From contig NZ_JAKKUT010000006.1 in NCBI RefSeq assembly GCF_029582805.1, positions 50,788 through 114,787 on the forward strand: a stretch of DNA of 64,000 nucleotides, read 5' to 3'. The DNA comes from Candidatus Synechococcus calcipolaris G9. GTDB taxonomy: Bacteria; Cyanobacteriota; Cyanobacteriia; Thermosynechococcales; Thermosynechococcaceae. Position 1 is the stretch's first letter, and the number at the start of each line of letters is the position of its first letter. Positions 46,295-57,300 of this stretch are shown here, one piece after another. The notes below the pieces were generated by a model. That model did not search any database, was not told the DNA's origin, and was given only the letters and a program-made list of their open reading frames with translations. The position numbers and the translations under genes are program-made.

Positions 46295-46990
46295 ATGAAA
46301 ACCATCTTTTTTGTGTTCATGCCCAAGGGTGGCGTTGGCAAAACGACAATTTCAATTTTGCTAACGGCTGAAATGTTAAGGCGCAATAAAGCAGTCCAGA
46401 TTTTAGATATTGACCGACAACAAGAATTAAAGATGTGGGTGGATGAGTGGTGTACATTAAATCCAGACAAAGCCAACCTAATTGTGGATAGTAAAAATGA
46501 GCGCGATTGCTTAATAATTGATAGCAAACCTGGGGCTGACGATCAGTTTGGTGCGAGTAATGACGACATTTTGAAAACGTTAGCAGCGTGGAGTCAGGAA
46601 CAAACTGTGCGCGTGATACTGCCATTTCTGCCAGGCAAACAGGAGATAAAGGCGTTAAGGGTGGCGATAGAATTGTTGGATCAGTATGCGCCAACGATAC
46701 CAAGGGGCATCATCATCAATCGGCGTAAAAATTCGCGCATTGATACGGAGTTAATTGCTGAAGCCAAGCAAATTAGTAACGCAACAGTCCTGGGCTATCT
46801 AACAGATTTGATCGCGTATCGGGAAATCAAATGTGAGGGCAAGGCAGTCTGGCAGTATGAAACGACTGCTGCGATTTCCCGCTTTGATGACTTTGTAAGA
46901 GTTTTCAATTTTCGCAGCAAGGGTGATGCAACGCGGGAGTGGGCCAAAGTCGCCAAATCCCTGGATCAATTTATGAGCGTCCCCGGCTAG
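46295..46990 (+). CDS. parA: ParA-family ATPase in the mobilisation region
   Basis: 231 residues of the ParA/MinD class with classical Walker A MPKGGVGKTTI, LDIDRQQELKMW and LIIDSKPGADDQF (Walker B region). It is distinct from the 205-aa ParA copies. The A/B layout with the preceding gene suggests a partition or mobilisation (MobD-like) unit. A transposase remnant follows. Confidence 0.85.
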   Translation: MKTIFFVFMPKGGVGKTTISILLTAEMLRRNKAVQILDIDRQQELKMWVDEWCTLNPDKANLIVDSKNERDCLIIDSKPGADDQFGASNDDILKTLAAWSQEQTVRVILPFLPGKQEIKALRVAIELLDQYAPTIPRGIIINRRKNSRIDTELIAEAKQISNATVLGYLTDLIAYREIKCEGKAVWQYETTAAISRFDDFVRVFNFRSKGDATREWAKVAKSLDQFMSVPG

Positions 46991-47123
46991 GAAGATCACC
47001 GGCTAGGAGATCCCAGGAGCGATAGAGGACGATCAATGAGACCTGGCATTGTTTGAAGCGTGTTAAGGACATCAAGCCCAGTGTTTCTGCCAGTATTTAC
47101 GCAAGCATCACCATTGCATTGTT

Positions 47124-47294
47124 AATTATGATTATTTGCAGGCAGAGGGTATTTGCTCCATTGGTTCGGGTTCCGTTGAATCAATGGTTAAACAGATTGA
47201 TCGACGGCTCAAAATTTTAGGGGCACGATGGAAGCGAAAGAATGTTCCAAAGGTTTTAGCCCCGCGTTGTGCTTATCTCAATAACCAGTTGTAA
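47124..47294 (+). pseudogene. ISKra4-family transposase, C-terminal fragment
   Basis: 57 codons end at 47294: NYDYLQAEGICSIGSGSVES, then VKQIDRRLKILGARWKRKNV, then LAPRCAYLNNQL. SIGSGSVES and the AYLNNQL ending are those of ISKra4/ISAzba1-type transposases. The rest of the element is missing. Confidence 0.7.
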
Positions 47295-47332
47295 CATTTT
47301 TCTCTGGAGAATGTGAAACGCACCCGTTAAGG

Positions 47333-47490
47333 ACTGGGTATTCGCAAGGTCTGAGTTGCTTGAGAATTGATTTGACAATATTTTGGAATAATGCCATGAT
47401 AAACTTATATTTTTTGTTTATTTAAGGGTAGAATAATACATTTCTCCCCTTTAAGCTAACTTTCAATACTTCTGGGCTTTAAGTTTAAGA
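47333..47490 (-). mobile_element. IS4-family leader remnant
   Basis: This stretch is similar (with indels) to 30495-30660, the 5' part and upstream end of the IS4 fragment. Shared words include AATTGATTTGACAAT, TGCCATGAT and CTTTAAGCTAACTTTCAA. Coding is lost beyond the first residues. Confidence 0.55.
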
Positions 47491-47576
47491 AGTGTCTGTC
47501 AAGTAAGTACGAATTTTTCCCTAGTAGTGGGAACTCTTATTTAAAGTTTGTTTACAGGCAGTCTGGAGCAGCGTTG

Positions 47577-50462
47577 ATGGGTTTCTCTCAACCGGGGCGA
47601 TCTCAGCAGCTTTGGCAACAACTTCAGATCGAGCAATACTGGGGGCACCACGATCGCCCCCCAGGTCAGCGCTTTTTGGGCAGTATGCGGATCTCAAGAA
47701 ATGTTGTAGAGCAACTACTTCATATTGTTTGCAGCAGTTTTGCCCCTATTCAACCATTCACTTTTGCAGAGTTAGAAGAAGAATTCAGTGGGCATGATCC
47801 TCAAAACTATTGGATCAGACTAAGCACATTAGCCTTGTCGGAATACGCCTACTACGACGAAGGACATACTGGTTTTTGGGAGGGAGTCTGCGATCGCCTC
47901 GGACTGCAAAGAACACAGGGGGTAGAAAATACACTCAGAGCAGTGCTGAAAAAGGGAATCAAGCTGTTGGGCTTGGTTGAAACGCAGCAGAGTAACTATT
48001 ATGTTTCAACGCTATGGCTACAAAGTGGGATTCCCCAACAAAACCTGGAACATTTTGCCCGCTTATTGCAAGACATTTCCCAGGAGTATAGCTGGTGGGA
48101 AATTGCCCATGCTGAGCCCGAAGACTTGTCACAGATGATGTATGAGTTTTGTTTGCATCGACATCCGCAATGGCGAAAGCTGCTGACGTTCTTGAAGAGC
48201 AGCTATGCCGAGGACGATGAAGCGGTGGAGCCAATTTCAGGACAATTGCTTCAGGGCATTGCGATTGTGGCTCAGGAACTGGAACGGCGGGGACTTTCTC
48301 CCGCAATTTTGCAGGATAGCCAGCAACAGGAACAGTTTCTCCATAGTTATTGTTTGCCCAGCACATTCTTCCTTCGCAGTTGGGACAATCTGATTCAGGT
48401 GCTTACACCTCAAGAGCAGAGTCAAACCACACGGCGCGGCATCATTGATTGGCGGAAAAAGCCTTTGGTTTTGGCACTTGATGTGGCTGATTCAATGGAT
48501 ATTCAGCTTTGTCTACCAGAGCAGCGTCTTTACCGAAAAGATTGGAAAGCCTTGAGCAGAAGCCACTGCAAGATTACAGAAATCAGTTGGGAGGGAGATA
48601 TTGATCTTGGTTCGGGAATTGTAGAGATTCCGGCAAAGAATCGGGCTGTTCACCATCACCAACCATCATGGACATGGCAATTGCGATCACACACGGATGC
48701 ATCCCTTACCGAATGGCATTGTGAAGGGATTGCGCCAAATCTCCCCGTCCTGATTTTTGATGCGTGGACGGGCGATCGCTTGCTATTTAGCAGCGAACTA
48801 AAGGGCAGCACTGAAATCATCTGCTTCTTTGCCAGTAGTACTCAGTTGGAATTCTCAGACGGCATTGAATTATTGGATGGTTTTGTTCCCTGTAGTATTG
48901 CGGGTTGGCGTGGGCAACAATTACTGCTTACTGCCGCCCAATCGGAGCTTACCGTTCGTTTTGCTAATGGCACGCAGTCTTTTCTATGGAGTCAGGTTCA
49001 GGCAAACCATCCTCAGTTACGTGGTTTGAAACTGAAGGGTAGACAGCCAGTTTATCTCGACGTTCCCACGATCTGGCATCCACCCTTGCCTCTAAGCAAA
49101 ACGGTCAAGATATTGGTCGAGGATCTGACACACCGCGCCATCCTGACGGCACTAGACGAAACCCTGACGGTAGCTGCTAATGCCAATTGGCAAAGCATTC
49201 AGTTATCGCAGTGGATTACTCGATCAGGTTCTTACGTGGTGCGGTTGTGGACTGAGGATCATCGTTGGTCTGAACAGTTTGAAGTGAAATCCAGTTTTGA
49301 ATTGAACCAGCCACCGCATAAATCGGTGTTAGTGGTCTGCGATCGCACCCAAACCCCTATGGAAATTCCACTGCAAGTTCCTGCTCCAGCAGACTTTTGG
49401 CTCAGTGAACTTACCCTGCACGGCCTGTGGGCACTAGAGGAGATCATGCTTCTGCTCACTGGTGACGCAATCACCCGACGATATCGTCAGCAAGCCACCA
49501 TATCAGGTGTGTTGACAATTACTCTGGCGGCATGGCGCGATGTTTTACCAGAGTCAAACGGGTATGCTTTGAGTTATCAGCGGCAGGGAGAAGCCCCTCA
49601 ACGATTGTTAGAAATGGTTTCTGGTGGTCTGATTAGCCAGACCTGGGCAAATCAGGCAATTCATCTCTCTGGCTTACACCCAGGGCAAACCTATATCCTC
49701 ACGTTCTGGAATATGATGCTACCAGATAATAAAATACTCCAACGTATTGTTCGTGCCTTACCCGAACAAGATGCGGTGACAGTTCCTTTGAATGATTTGT
49801 GGGGGCTTTTTCATGTTCAGCTTGAATGTTCTAGTGGCGCTGCTCAAAGTCTGGGTTGGTGGAGTGGGATTCAAACTATTACTAACTTGTTACTACCAGA
49901 GGAACTGAGTAATGACAGATTTGAGTATTCCATGAATATCTTTGAGAACCAGCCTGTTGGTTTTTTTTCAGCAGAAGTTAGACGGCTTGATCTCGATATT
50001 GACGTACAAGCCGTAAATCGGGCCATCGCGTCTTTGGAAAATGATCCCTGCCATCTCCCAGGCTGGCTCGATCGAGATTTATTGCATCAAAAACTACAAG
50101 TATTTCTAAAATCTCCAGCGAATCCAAAGGCCAATGTCCCTGTAATCGTCTCAATTAATGGACAAAAAGTTACGCCTCCCCAGCCAGGAAGATGGTATTT
50201 GGTTACAATCCGACCTAATAACAATAGCCAATCCATTTTCTCTAGAGAACTGAGACGTAGAGACAATAGCCATTTAATCGAACGATGTGAAATACCACCG
50301 TGTAATGACTATCTGCAATATATCTTGATTAAAACGAGCAACTTATCAAGTGAAATATTAGAACTAATTTGTCAAACTCCTTACTTTCAAAGGATTGAGC
50401 GTCGTCCACTTTCTCTAAATCAAGTTACTCAAATGCTAGGAAGAAATCCTGATGCTGCCTGA
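47577..50462 (+). CDS. DruH-like protein of a Druantia type III-like system
   Basis: 961 residues from the ATG at 47577. The N-terminal part is helical (ISRNVVEQLLHIVCSSF, QNYWIRLSTLALSEYAYYDEG) and the remainder is beta-rich; WRKKPLVLALDVADSMDIQL near 295 is a landmark. The size, position and composition match the large protein that precedes the DUF1998 helicase in type III Druantia (DruH, also annotated STY4851/ECs_5259-like). The biochemical role of DruH is not established. The gene overlaps the next by 11 bases. The upstream gap (46991-47576) contains only transposase remnants. Confidence 0.6.
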   Translation: MGFSQPGRSQQLWQQLQIEQYWGHHDRPPGQRFLGSMRISRNVVEQLLHIVCSSFAPIQPFTFAELEEEFSGHDPQNYWIRLSTLALSEYAYYDEGHTGFWEGVCDRLGLQRTQGVENTLRAVLKKGIKLLGLVETQQSNYYVSTLWLQSGIPQQNLEHFARLLQDISQEYSWWEIAHAEPEDLSQMMYEFCLHRHPQWRKLLTFLKSSYAEDDEAVEPISGQLLQGIAIVAQELERRGLSPAILQDSQQQEQFLHSYCLPSTFFLRSWDNLIQVLTPQEQSQTTRRGIIDWRKKPLVLALDVADSMDIQLCLPEQRLYRKDWKALSRSHCKITEISWEGDIDLGSGIVEIPAKNRAVHHHQPSWTWQLRSHTDASLTEWHCEGIAPNLPVLIFDAWTGDRLLFSSELKGSTEIICFFASSTQLEFSDGIELLDGFVPCSIAGWRGQQLLLTAAQSELTVRFANGTQSFLWSQVQANHPQLRGLKLKGRQPVYLDVPTIWHPPLPLSKTVKILVEDLTHRAILTALDETLTVAANANWQSIQLSQWITRSGSYVVRLWTEDHRWSEQFEVKSSFELNQPPHKSVLVVCDRTQTPMEIPLQVPAPADFWLSELTLHGLWALEEIMLLLTGDAITRRYRQQATISGVLTITLAAWRDVLPESNGYALSYQRQGEAPQRLLEMVSGGLISQTWANQAIHLSGLHPGQTYILTFWNMMLPDNKILQRIVRALPEQDAVTVPLNDLWGLFHVQLECSSGAAQSLGWWSGIQTITNLLLPEELSNDRFEYSMNIFENQPVGFFSAEVRRLDLDIDVQAVNRAIASLENDPCHLPGWLDRDLLHQKLQVFLKSPANPKANVPVIVSINGQKVTPPQPGRWYLVTIRPNNNSQSIFSRELRRRDNSHLIERCEIPPCNDYLQYILIKTSNLSSEILELICQTPYFQRIERRPLSLNQVTQMLGRNPDAA

Positions 50463-51366
50463 ATTAATTATTCGCCTCCTAAGTAACCATCGGCAAGCAT
50501 ATCGAACAGAACTGCCGCAACCACTGTCGCTACGGGCGATCGCCACCCTCATCCAGCAGAGCTTACCGCCCCAATACGAAGATGTCTCGAAACAGCTTGA
50601 AGCTGATTTACGCGAACTTCAGGCACAGGGAGAAGTGCTGGCAGGAATGGGGAATCGTTTTTGTATGGCTCCTCCTGTGGTTTTGGCAGAAGATGAGATG
50701 AATCTAACTGGGGTATTATTTCGGGGAGATCGCGCCTACCTGCGCTTGGCACATCAAGCCTTAGAAACCGGACAACCCTCTACCAGACCGATTCTTCGTC
50801 CAAGAATCAATGGCTTTCACCGGATCAACGAGCGGTTGCGAAAGGTGGGTATTCGACTACTCACCGTTGCTAGCAGTGTAGATCATCTGCCGCTGCCAGA
50901 GTTACCACAACCTTCTAGGCTGCAAGGCTGTGAAAGTCTCAATCCCTTTGAAGCTGCTACTTGGACAGACCCCTGTCGCCAGTATATTCCCAGCTTAGGA
51001 ACGCAACAATTTGAGCACTGGGTTCCCATCATGCAGGCAGCTTTACGCGATTGCACCTTGCTCAAGCTGCCCACGGGCGAATGTATCTGGTTTGAAGCCG
51101 AGCAATTCTATGAACTAACCCCTGACACCGCTTTGTTAGCAATGTTTCAGCTTGCTCAAGACGCAAGGGCTCCAATTTCGATTCCCTGGGATGAAGTTCC
51201 TGGCAGATTGAATTTGCAGGGAATCAGTTTGCCAAGCAGCTACGCTCAATTACTCTGGCGGCTTTCCCAACCTGATGTAGACATGCCCCGCACCCGCTTG
51301 TTTGCTCCAGCTAACCGCCCGATAGCCCGTGAGGCGCTACTCCGCCTGGGTTGCACCCTCGTCTAA
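50452..51366 (+). CDS. Unknown protein between DruH-like and DruE-like genes
   Basis: 304 residues: MLPELIIRLLSNHRQAYRTE, then a winged-helix-like region (AIATLIQQSLPPQYEDVSKQ, LEADLRELQAQGEVLAGMGN) and a later part rich in Pro and Leu. The first 80 residues look like a DNA-binding wHTH module. It starts inside the end of the upstream gene and is followed by the helicase gene after 20 bases, so the three form one operon. The canonical type III Druantia has two genes, so this is an extra or separated component. Its function is not known. Confidence 0.6.
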   Translation: MLPELIIRLLSNHRQAYRTELPQPLSLRAIATLIQQSLPPQYEDVSKQLEADLRELQAQGEVLAGMGNRFCMAPPVVLAEDEMNLTGVLFRGDRAYLRLAHQALETGQPSTRPILRPRINGFHRINERLRKVGIRLLTVASSVDHLPLPELPQPSRLQGCESLNPFEAATWTDPCRQYIPSLGTQQFEHWVPIMQAALRDCTLLKLPTGECIWFEAEQFYELTPDTALLAMFQLAQDARAPISIPWDEVPGRLNLQGISLPSSYAQLLWRLSQPDVDMPRTRLFAPANRPIAREALLRLGCTLV

Positions 51367-51386
51367 CTCTCTACTACTCATCCGCC

Positions 51387-54300
51387 ATGTCCCACTATCT
51401 CAACCCGATTGACGCTGCTACTGAACCCCGCAAGAACCTCATCCGCTACTTTCTGACCGCCTATCCCCTGCGCGATCCGCATCTGCGCTCTGGCTTCAAG
51501 CAGCTTTTAGAAGCACCGGGTACGATCTCACAGCATCCCTACCTGGAAGGCGCACAGCCCTATCAGCCTGCCAGCACAATCCAGCAATTGGTGGCAGAAG
51601 GAGTACTGCATCCAGAAATGGCACGGCTGTTTAATCCCACCCGTGCCCTTTACCAACACCAGGAAGCGGCGATTCGGGCAGTGGTGCAAGAGCAAGAAAA
51701 CATTGTTGTTGCGACGGGCACTGGTTCTGGGAAAACGGAGTGCTTTTTGATGCCAATGCTGGATCAACTGCTGAAGCAACCGGGGTACGGTATGCAAGCC
51801 CTGATTCTGTATCCGATGAATGCCCTGGTGAATGATCAGGTGAAACGGTTGCGACAACTGCTTTGTCGACAGGGTGAGGATCAGGCGTTGATTCGGTTTG
51901 GGTTTTATACCAGCCGAACAGTGACAGCCCAGCAAGCGGCAGTAGAGGTATTGAAGGATGAACTGGAGGCAAGCGATCGCGATGAACTGTTGCAGCTGTT
52001 CACGGAGGAACAGCGGAGATCGCTCAACCTCAGCCGTCCAGAATATCTGGTTCGGGAAGCATTGCAACAGATTATGCGGGTGCAGGCAATTTCTCGGCAG
52101 GAGATTTGGGACAACCCACCCCAGATTCTAGTGACGAACTATTCCATGTTGGAGCATATGCTGATTCGCCCCAGAGAGCGGGAGGCAATTTTTGAGTCTG
52201 CCCATGACTTTAAGTTGCTGGTGGTGGATGAAGCGCACTCCTACAATGGTTCGACTGGAACAGAAGTTGCAATGCTGTTGAAGCGGTTGCGAACGGCAGT
52301 GGGCATTGAGGAGGCAGGGAAACTACGGGGCATTGCGACCAGTGCTAGTTTGGGTGATCGCGGCGATCCAAAGGTCTTAGAACAGGTGAAAGCCTTTGTG
52401 GGCGACTTGTTTAGTGAACCATTTAAGCGAGTGATTTGGGGCGATCTCGTCCCGGTGGCAGAACGTCTGGGCAATCCCTACGACCTACCAGACGGGTTGG
52501 CAGAAGCCGATGTTTATGAGCATTTCTGCGACCTGGAACTGCCTGCTCTGACTGATGCGATCGCGGCATGGCGACAACAACTCAGCTATCTAGTGCCTGA
52601 TCCTATACTCCAAACGGCGGCAGAAGCATCCGACGATGTTCACCATTTTCTCTGGTTGGCGCTAAAGCAGCATCCCACAGTGCATCGGTTGATTGCACTC
52701 TTGAGCCAGTCGCCCCAGCCCTGGGATCAAATTGCTAGATCGCCCTCCCTTTGGCACATTCCCACTTCGCTCGACGGCAGTATTTTGCCCGAAGAAGAAG
52801 CCAAACTAGAAATTGCCCTCTCCAATCTGGTGCAATTAAGCACACTGGCACGGCAAAATCCTGACGATCTGCCTCTGCTACCCGTGCGGCTACACCTGCT
52901 GTTTCGCAGCATCGAAGGGTTGTATGCCTGTGTCAACCCCAACTGTCCTGAAGCGTCGGTAGATCCCAATCATCCTGAACGCCCCAAACGCTACGGCAAA
53001 CTCTACCTCAATAGCAAGACCCATTGTGAGCGCTGTGCAGCTCCGGTGCTTGAACTATCCAGTTGCCGCAAATGTGGACAGGCATATGGGTTGACCTATC
53101 TGGGCACTGGCGATGAACTGCAACTCTTGCCCCGCTCTCTGGAAGCCGTCGAAAACAGTAGTTCTATTTATGTACTGACTGCTGGCAGCCTGGATAGCAT
53201 CACCAATGATGAGGGCGATGACGACGAAGCGGGCGAAGCGGACGAAGCGGACGATCAACCTACTGCCGTCAATGTTGGAACGTTCACAATTCAACCAGGA
53301 AGCCAGACCAATGGCTGGATTGGCAGGCGATCGCCAACCCCACCTGTTTCCACAAATAATGCGGATAAATGGGTCTTACAGTGGCAGATGCCGCCCAAGG
53401 TTAAGCCCAACACTACAAAGATACCGCCCGACACGAAAAAGATGCCGCCCAAGGCTGAAAATCGGCAAGGGGGATACTTAACTCGCTGTCCAGCCTGTGC
53501 AGCAGGAAGAGCGCAAACAGCGGCGATCGGGCGGTTTGTTTCCTACACCGATGCCCCCCTGGAAGTCATGCTGGATAGCCTATTCGAGCTACTGCCAGAA
53601 CCTGGACAGGCTTCCGCCCAGGCAACGAAACGTAAACTCTTAACCTTCTCTGATGGTCGTCAGGATGCCGCCTTCTTTGCTTCTGACTTCCAACGCACAC
53701 ATACCGAAACGCTCTATCGTCAGATCGTCTGGCAGGCATTTGCAGCGGTGCAACAGGAGGGGGTTGCTTCCATCAATCAGATCGAAGAGTACTTAGTCGA
53801 ACAGTTTCTCTACCTTTCCATTCCCCATCCCGATCGAGAATCTGATAAACACCACCGCAGCTATGTTGCTAACGATGAGAATGAAGAAATTAGTCTCAAC
53901 GTGATCGATTGTAAAAAACGCGCTCAAAGTCGTGCAAAAGAGTTACTGTTACGCGAATTTGGCTTGCCCTCTGCTCGTCGCTTTTCGATTGAAGCCCTGG
54001 GTTTACTTGCCTGTCACTTGGAGTGGCATGATTCAATGTTGGGACAGGTGGCAGAGCGGTTTGGTTTAAATCACGCCGAAGCGTTACTCTTTCTGACGGG
54101 ATTAACAGACACCATTCGTCTGACGGGCGCGGTTGATTTACAAGGCGCGTCACGGTATTTTCCAGAAACAGGTGGCATTGAAGGCGGACAACCAGCTCGC
54201 TTGGATAGCAAAGGGCGTTCTCAGATCTATCTCAAATTGCGTCGAGATCCCACTGATTCTCAACAAGCGATCGCCTTTCTCTGGCGCAAAAAATCCAACG

Positions 54301-57300
54301 GTGACTCCACCGAGCGGCAAAACCAGATTGTGACCTACTACCGTAATTTTCTGGGCGATTTCCCTGCAGAAGAAGACTTGCTATGGTTGTTTGATGAATT
54401 ACTGCGGCAGGGTTCTCTAGTGCGGTATCAGGATGGGCGACAACTCCATTGGGAATTGCTCAATCTCCGACGAACCGAAACAGACTGGCATCAATGCAAT
54501 ACCTGTCAGCAGATTTTCCATCGTCCCGGTTTATCAACTTTAAAGGGACAATCTCAATTTGGAGTCGATTTCTGTCTTGCGCCCCGCTGTCAGGGGATAT
54601 TACAACTCTTTCAGCCAGAGCAATTAGCCGATCATCACTACCGCCATCTGATTCAGGAGAGATCGTTCTTACCGTTACGCGCACAAGAACACACGGCTCA
54701 ACTGGGCACTGACGAACTGGCAAGCCGCGAAAGTCGCTTTCGTCAAGGCAAAATTAACCTACTCAGTTGCTCAACCACCCTGGAAATGGGGGTAGATATT
54801 GGCGAATTGCAAGCGGTTGCCCTGCGAAACTTTCCGCCCCATGTCAGCAATTACCAGCAACGGGCAGGACGAGCAGGACGGCGCACCGATGGCGTGGCAA
54901 TTACGCTGATGTATGGGCAACGTCGCCCCCACGATCGCTACTACTTTGAACAACCTGATAAATTGATCAACGGCAAAAATCAAGTGCCCAAACTTGATCC
55001 CAGCAATTTTGAAATTCAAAAACGCCACATTCGCGCAGAGCTATTAGCCAAATTTCTCCGCACCGAATATCAAGTTGGGGCAGAAAAAGTGACAATCGCC
55101 CGCTTTTTAGGACTGCCTAATACGTTTATCACGTTGTCTGAAATTCCTGCTGAAGGCATGATCCATCGCTTGCAGGAGTGGCTCCATAGCGATCGGGCAA
55201 AAGACCTGACGCAACGATGGTTAGAACGGCTGCACAATCCACAACCCATTGCTTTTGTGGTGCAACAGTTTGAAGCAGATTTGCAGGAGTTTCAAACCGA
55301 GCAGTTACAAGATTGGAATGGCTTGGCAACGGTCTTACAAGAGCTGAAACAGGCAGTGCGAGAGGCAGAAGATGCCAATAAAACCAAAAAGCAAAAGGCA
55401 TTGGAATATAAGCGCGATCGCGTGCGCGATGAATTAGACAAACTGAAGAAACAACAACTCCATGAGGAACTGGCAAAAGCGGGCATTCTACCCATTTATG
55501 GCTTTCCCATTGATGTCGTCCAACTGCTGACCAGAGAGAGCCGCCAATTTTTCCAGGGACAGGGCAAACATCGCCTCCAGCGAGATCGTCGGCTTGCCCT
55601 GGGAGAATATGCCCCCGGACAGGATGTTGTAGTAGACGATCGCGTCCATACCAGCGTTGGTGTGATGCGCCCTGATGACTTACCTACCCGCCACTATTGG
55701 GTTTGTCAAGCCTGCAATTTCTTCATGGCAGCCAGCACAAACACCGATCTTCTCACCCGGTTAGGTGTCGCCGAAGGCGATCCCAATTGCCCGATCTGTC
55801 GAACCAGACTATCTACCAATGAGCAAAAACCCCGATCCTACAAAATTCCCAAGGCATTTACTACTGATTGGAGTGAAATCCCCAAAGTTACGTCCTATAG
55901 CAAACCGATGCGCCAACCCACCTCTCAGGTGTTTCTAGCCCAGGAGGGCAATCATCCGGAGCATATCCAGGCTGACCTGTATCACTTGACACTAAGCCAA
56001 GGCGGTAGATTTTTCCTGGCAAATCAAGTTGGAAGAGGATTTAAGCATTATGGCTTTGCAATTTGTGAACGCTGCGGACGTGATCAAACCGATAAAGCCC
56101 CTATGAATCGTCTCTTTGGAAGGGTTGATCATAACCATCCCATCACCGGGAGCCAATGCCAAGGGCAATATCGCCGTATCCATTTAGGTCATGAATTTCG
56201 CAGTGATTTGCTCAAGCTGCGCTTTACGCCAACCATCAATCCCCCGCGCTTATTTGGTACGGTATTGCACCTAGATGCAGGGGGTAAAATTCACTCCGAT
56301 ACCGATGGCGATCGCAATCAAGCAAGCATTCCGGTCACAGGAGCAGGTTTTTGGCGATCGCTCACCTATGCACTACTAGCGGCTGCCGCTCAAGTGATTG
56401 ACGTGCCCCGCGCTGAATTAGATGGGCTATTCCGTCCGGTGGAAGAGATCCATACAGGGGCAGCCGAAATCATCCTTTACGATAACGTTCCCGGTGGCGC
56501 AGGCTACAGCAAACGCATTGCCGAATGTTTTCCCACAATCTTGCAACGCGCCTTCCAATTTGTTGAATCCTGTAGTTGCAGCAGCAGTTGTTACGACTGT
56601 CTACGCACCTACACCAATCAAATCTTCCATCACGAACTCAATCGCCAAGTTGTCGCCAACTTTTTACGTCCGATCGTCGAGCGAGTCCAGCCCGATGCTG
56701 CCCTTCAATCTTTTGCCCCCGATGCCAACCGCGTCAGTCTGGCGCAAATGATGGTTGCATTGGAAAGCCATAGCACAATGGCAGGTGAACTTAGCCTGCT
56801 CTACCTGCCCAGCATCACCGCACCGTTTACGCTCAAACGACTGACCCAGATGGTGGATGCACTTGATCGGACTGCGCCACTAGAACTGATTGTGACCCAC
56901 CTGCCTGATCGCACCAATGATGACTCCATTCGAGTCCTACGAAAGCGCTTAGCACAATGGATTGATCAGGGCTTGTTACGGCTCTACACAAACCCTGTTG
57001 AACAATTGCCCACCCTTTGCCTCAGCAGTCAATTACCTCATCGCATCGCCCTTCAATTGCGCCTAACGGAGAGTAAAGAACCAGTCGAGTGGTTCCAGAC
57101 CAGCAGTCAACGGGGTGTTAATCAGGTTTGGCAGGATTTACAGTCCTTGAAGGCACAAGCAAGTCCCGTCTCAGATCAAACCTTGGAAGATCCCGATACA
57201 ATCGTGATCTTCCCCACACCCCAATGGGGAAATTTAAGTTTGGCTGAACTGCAACAACGGCTGGGAATCGCGCCAGTCTTACAGGGGCATCAGGTGCAAA

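Noticed and set aside
51528..52067. Leftward 179-codon frame opposite the DruE-like helicase
   Set aside because: It has no motifs and lies opposite the Walker A region of a well-supported gene.
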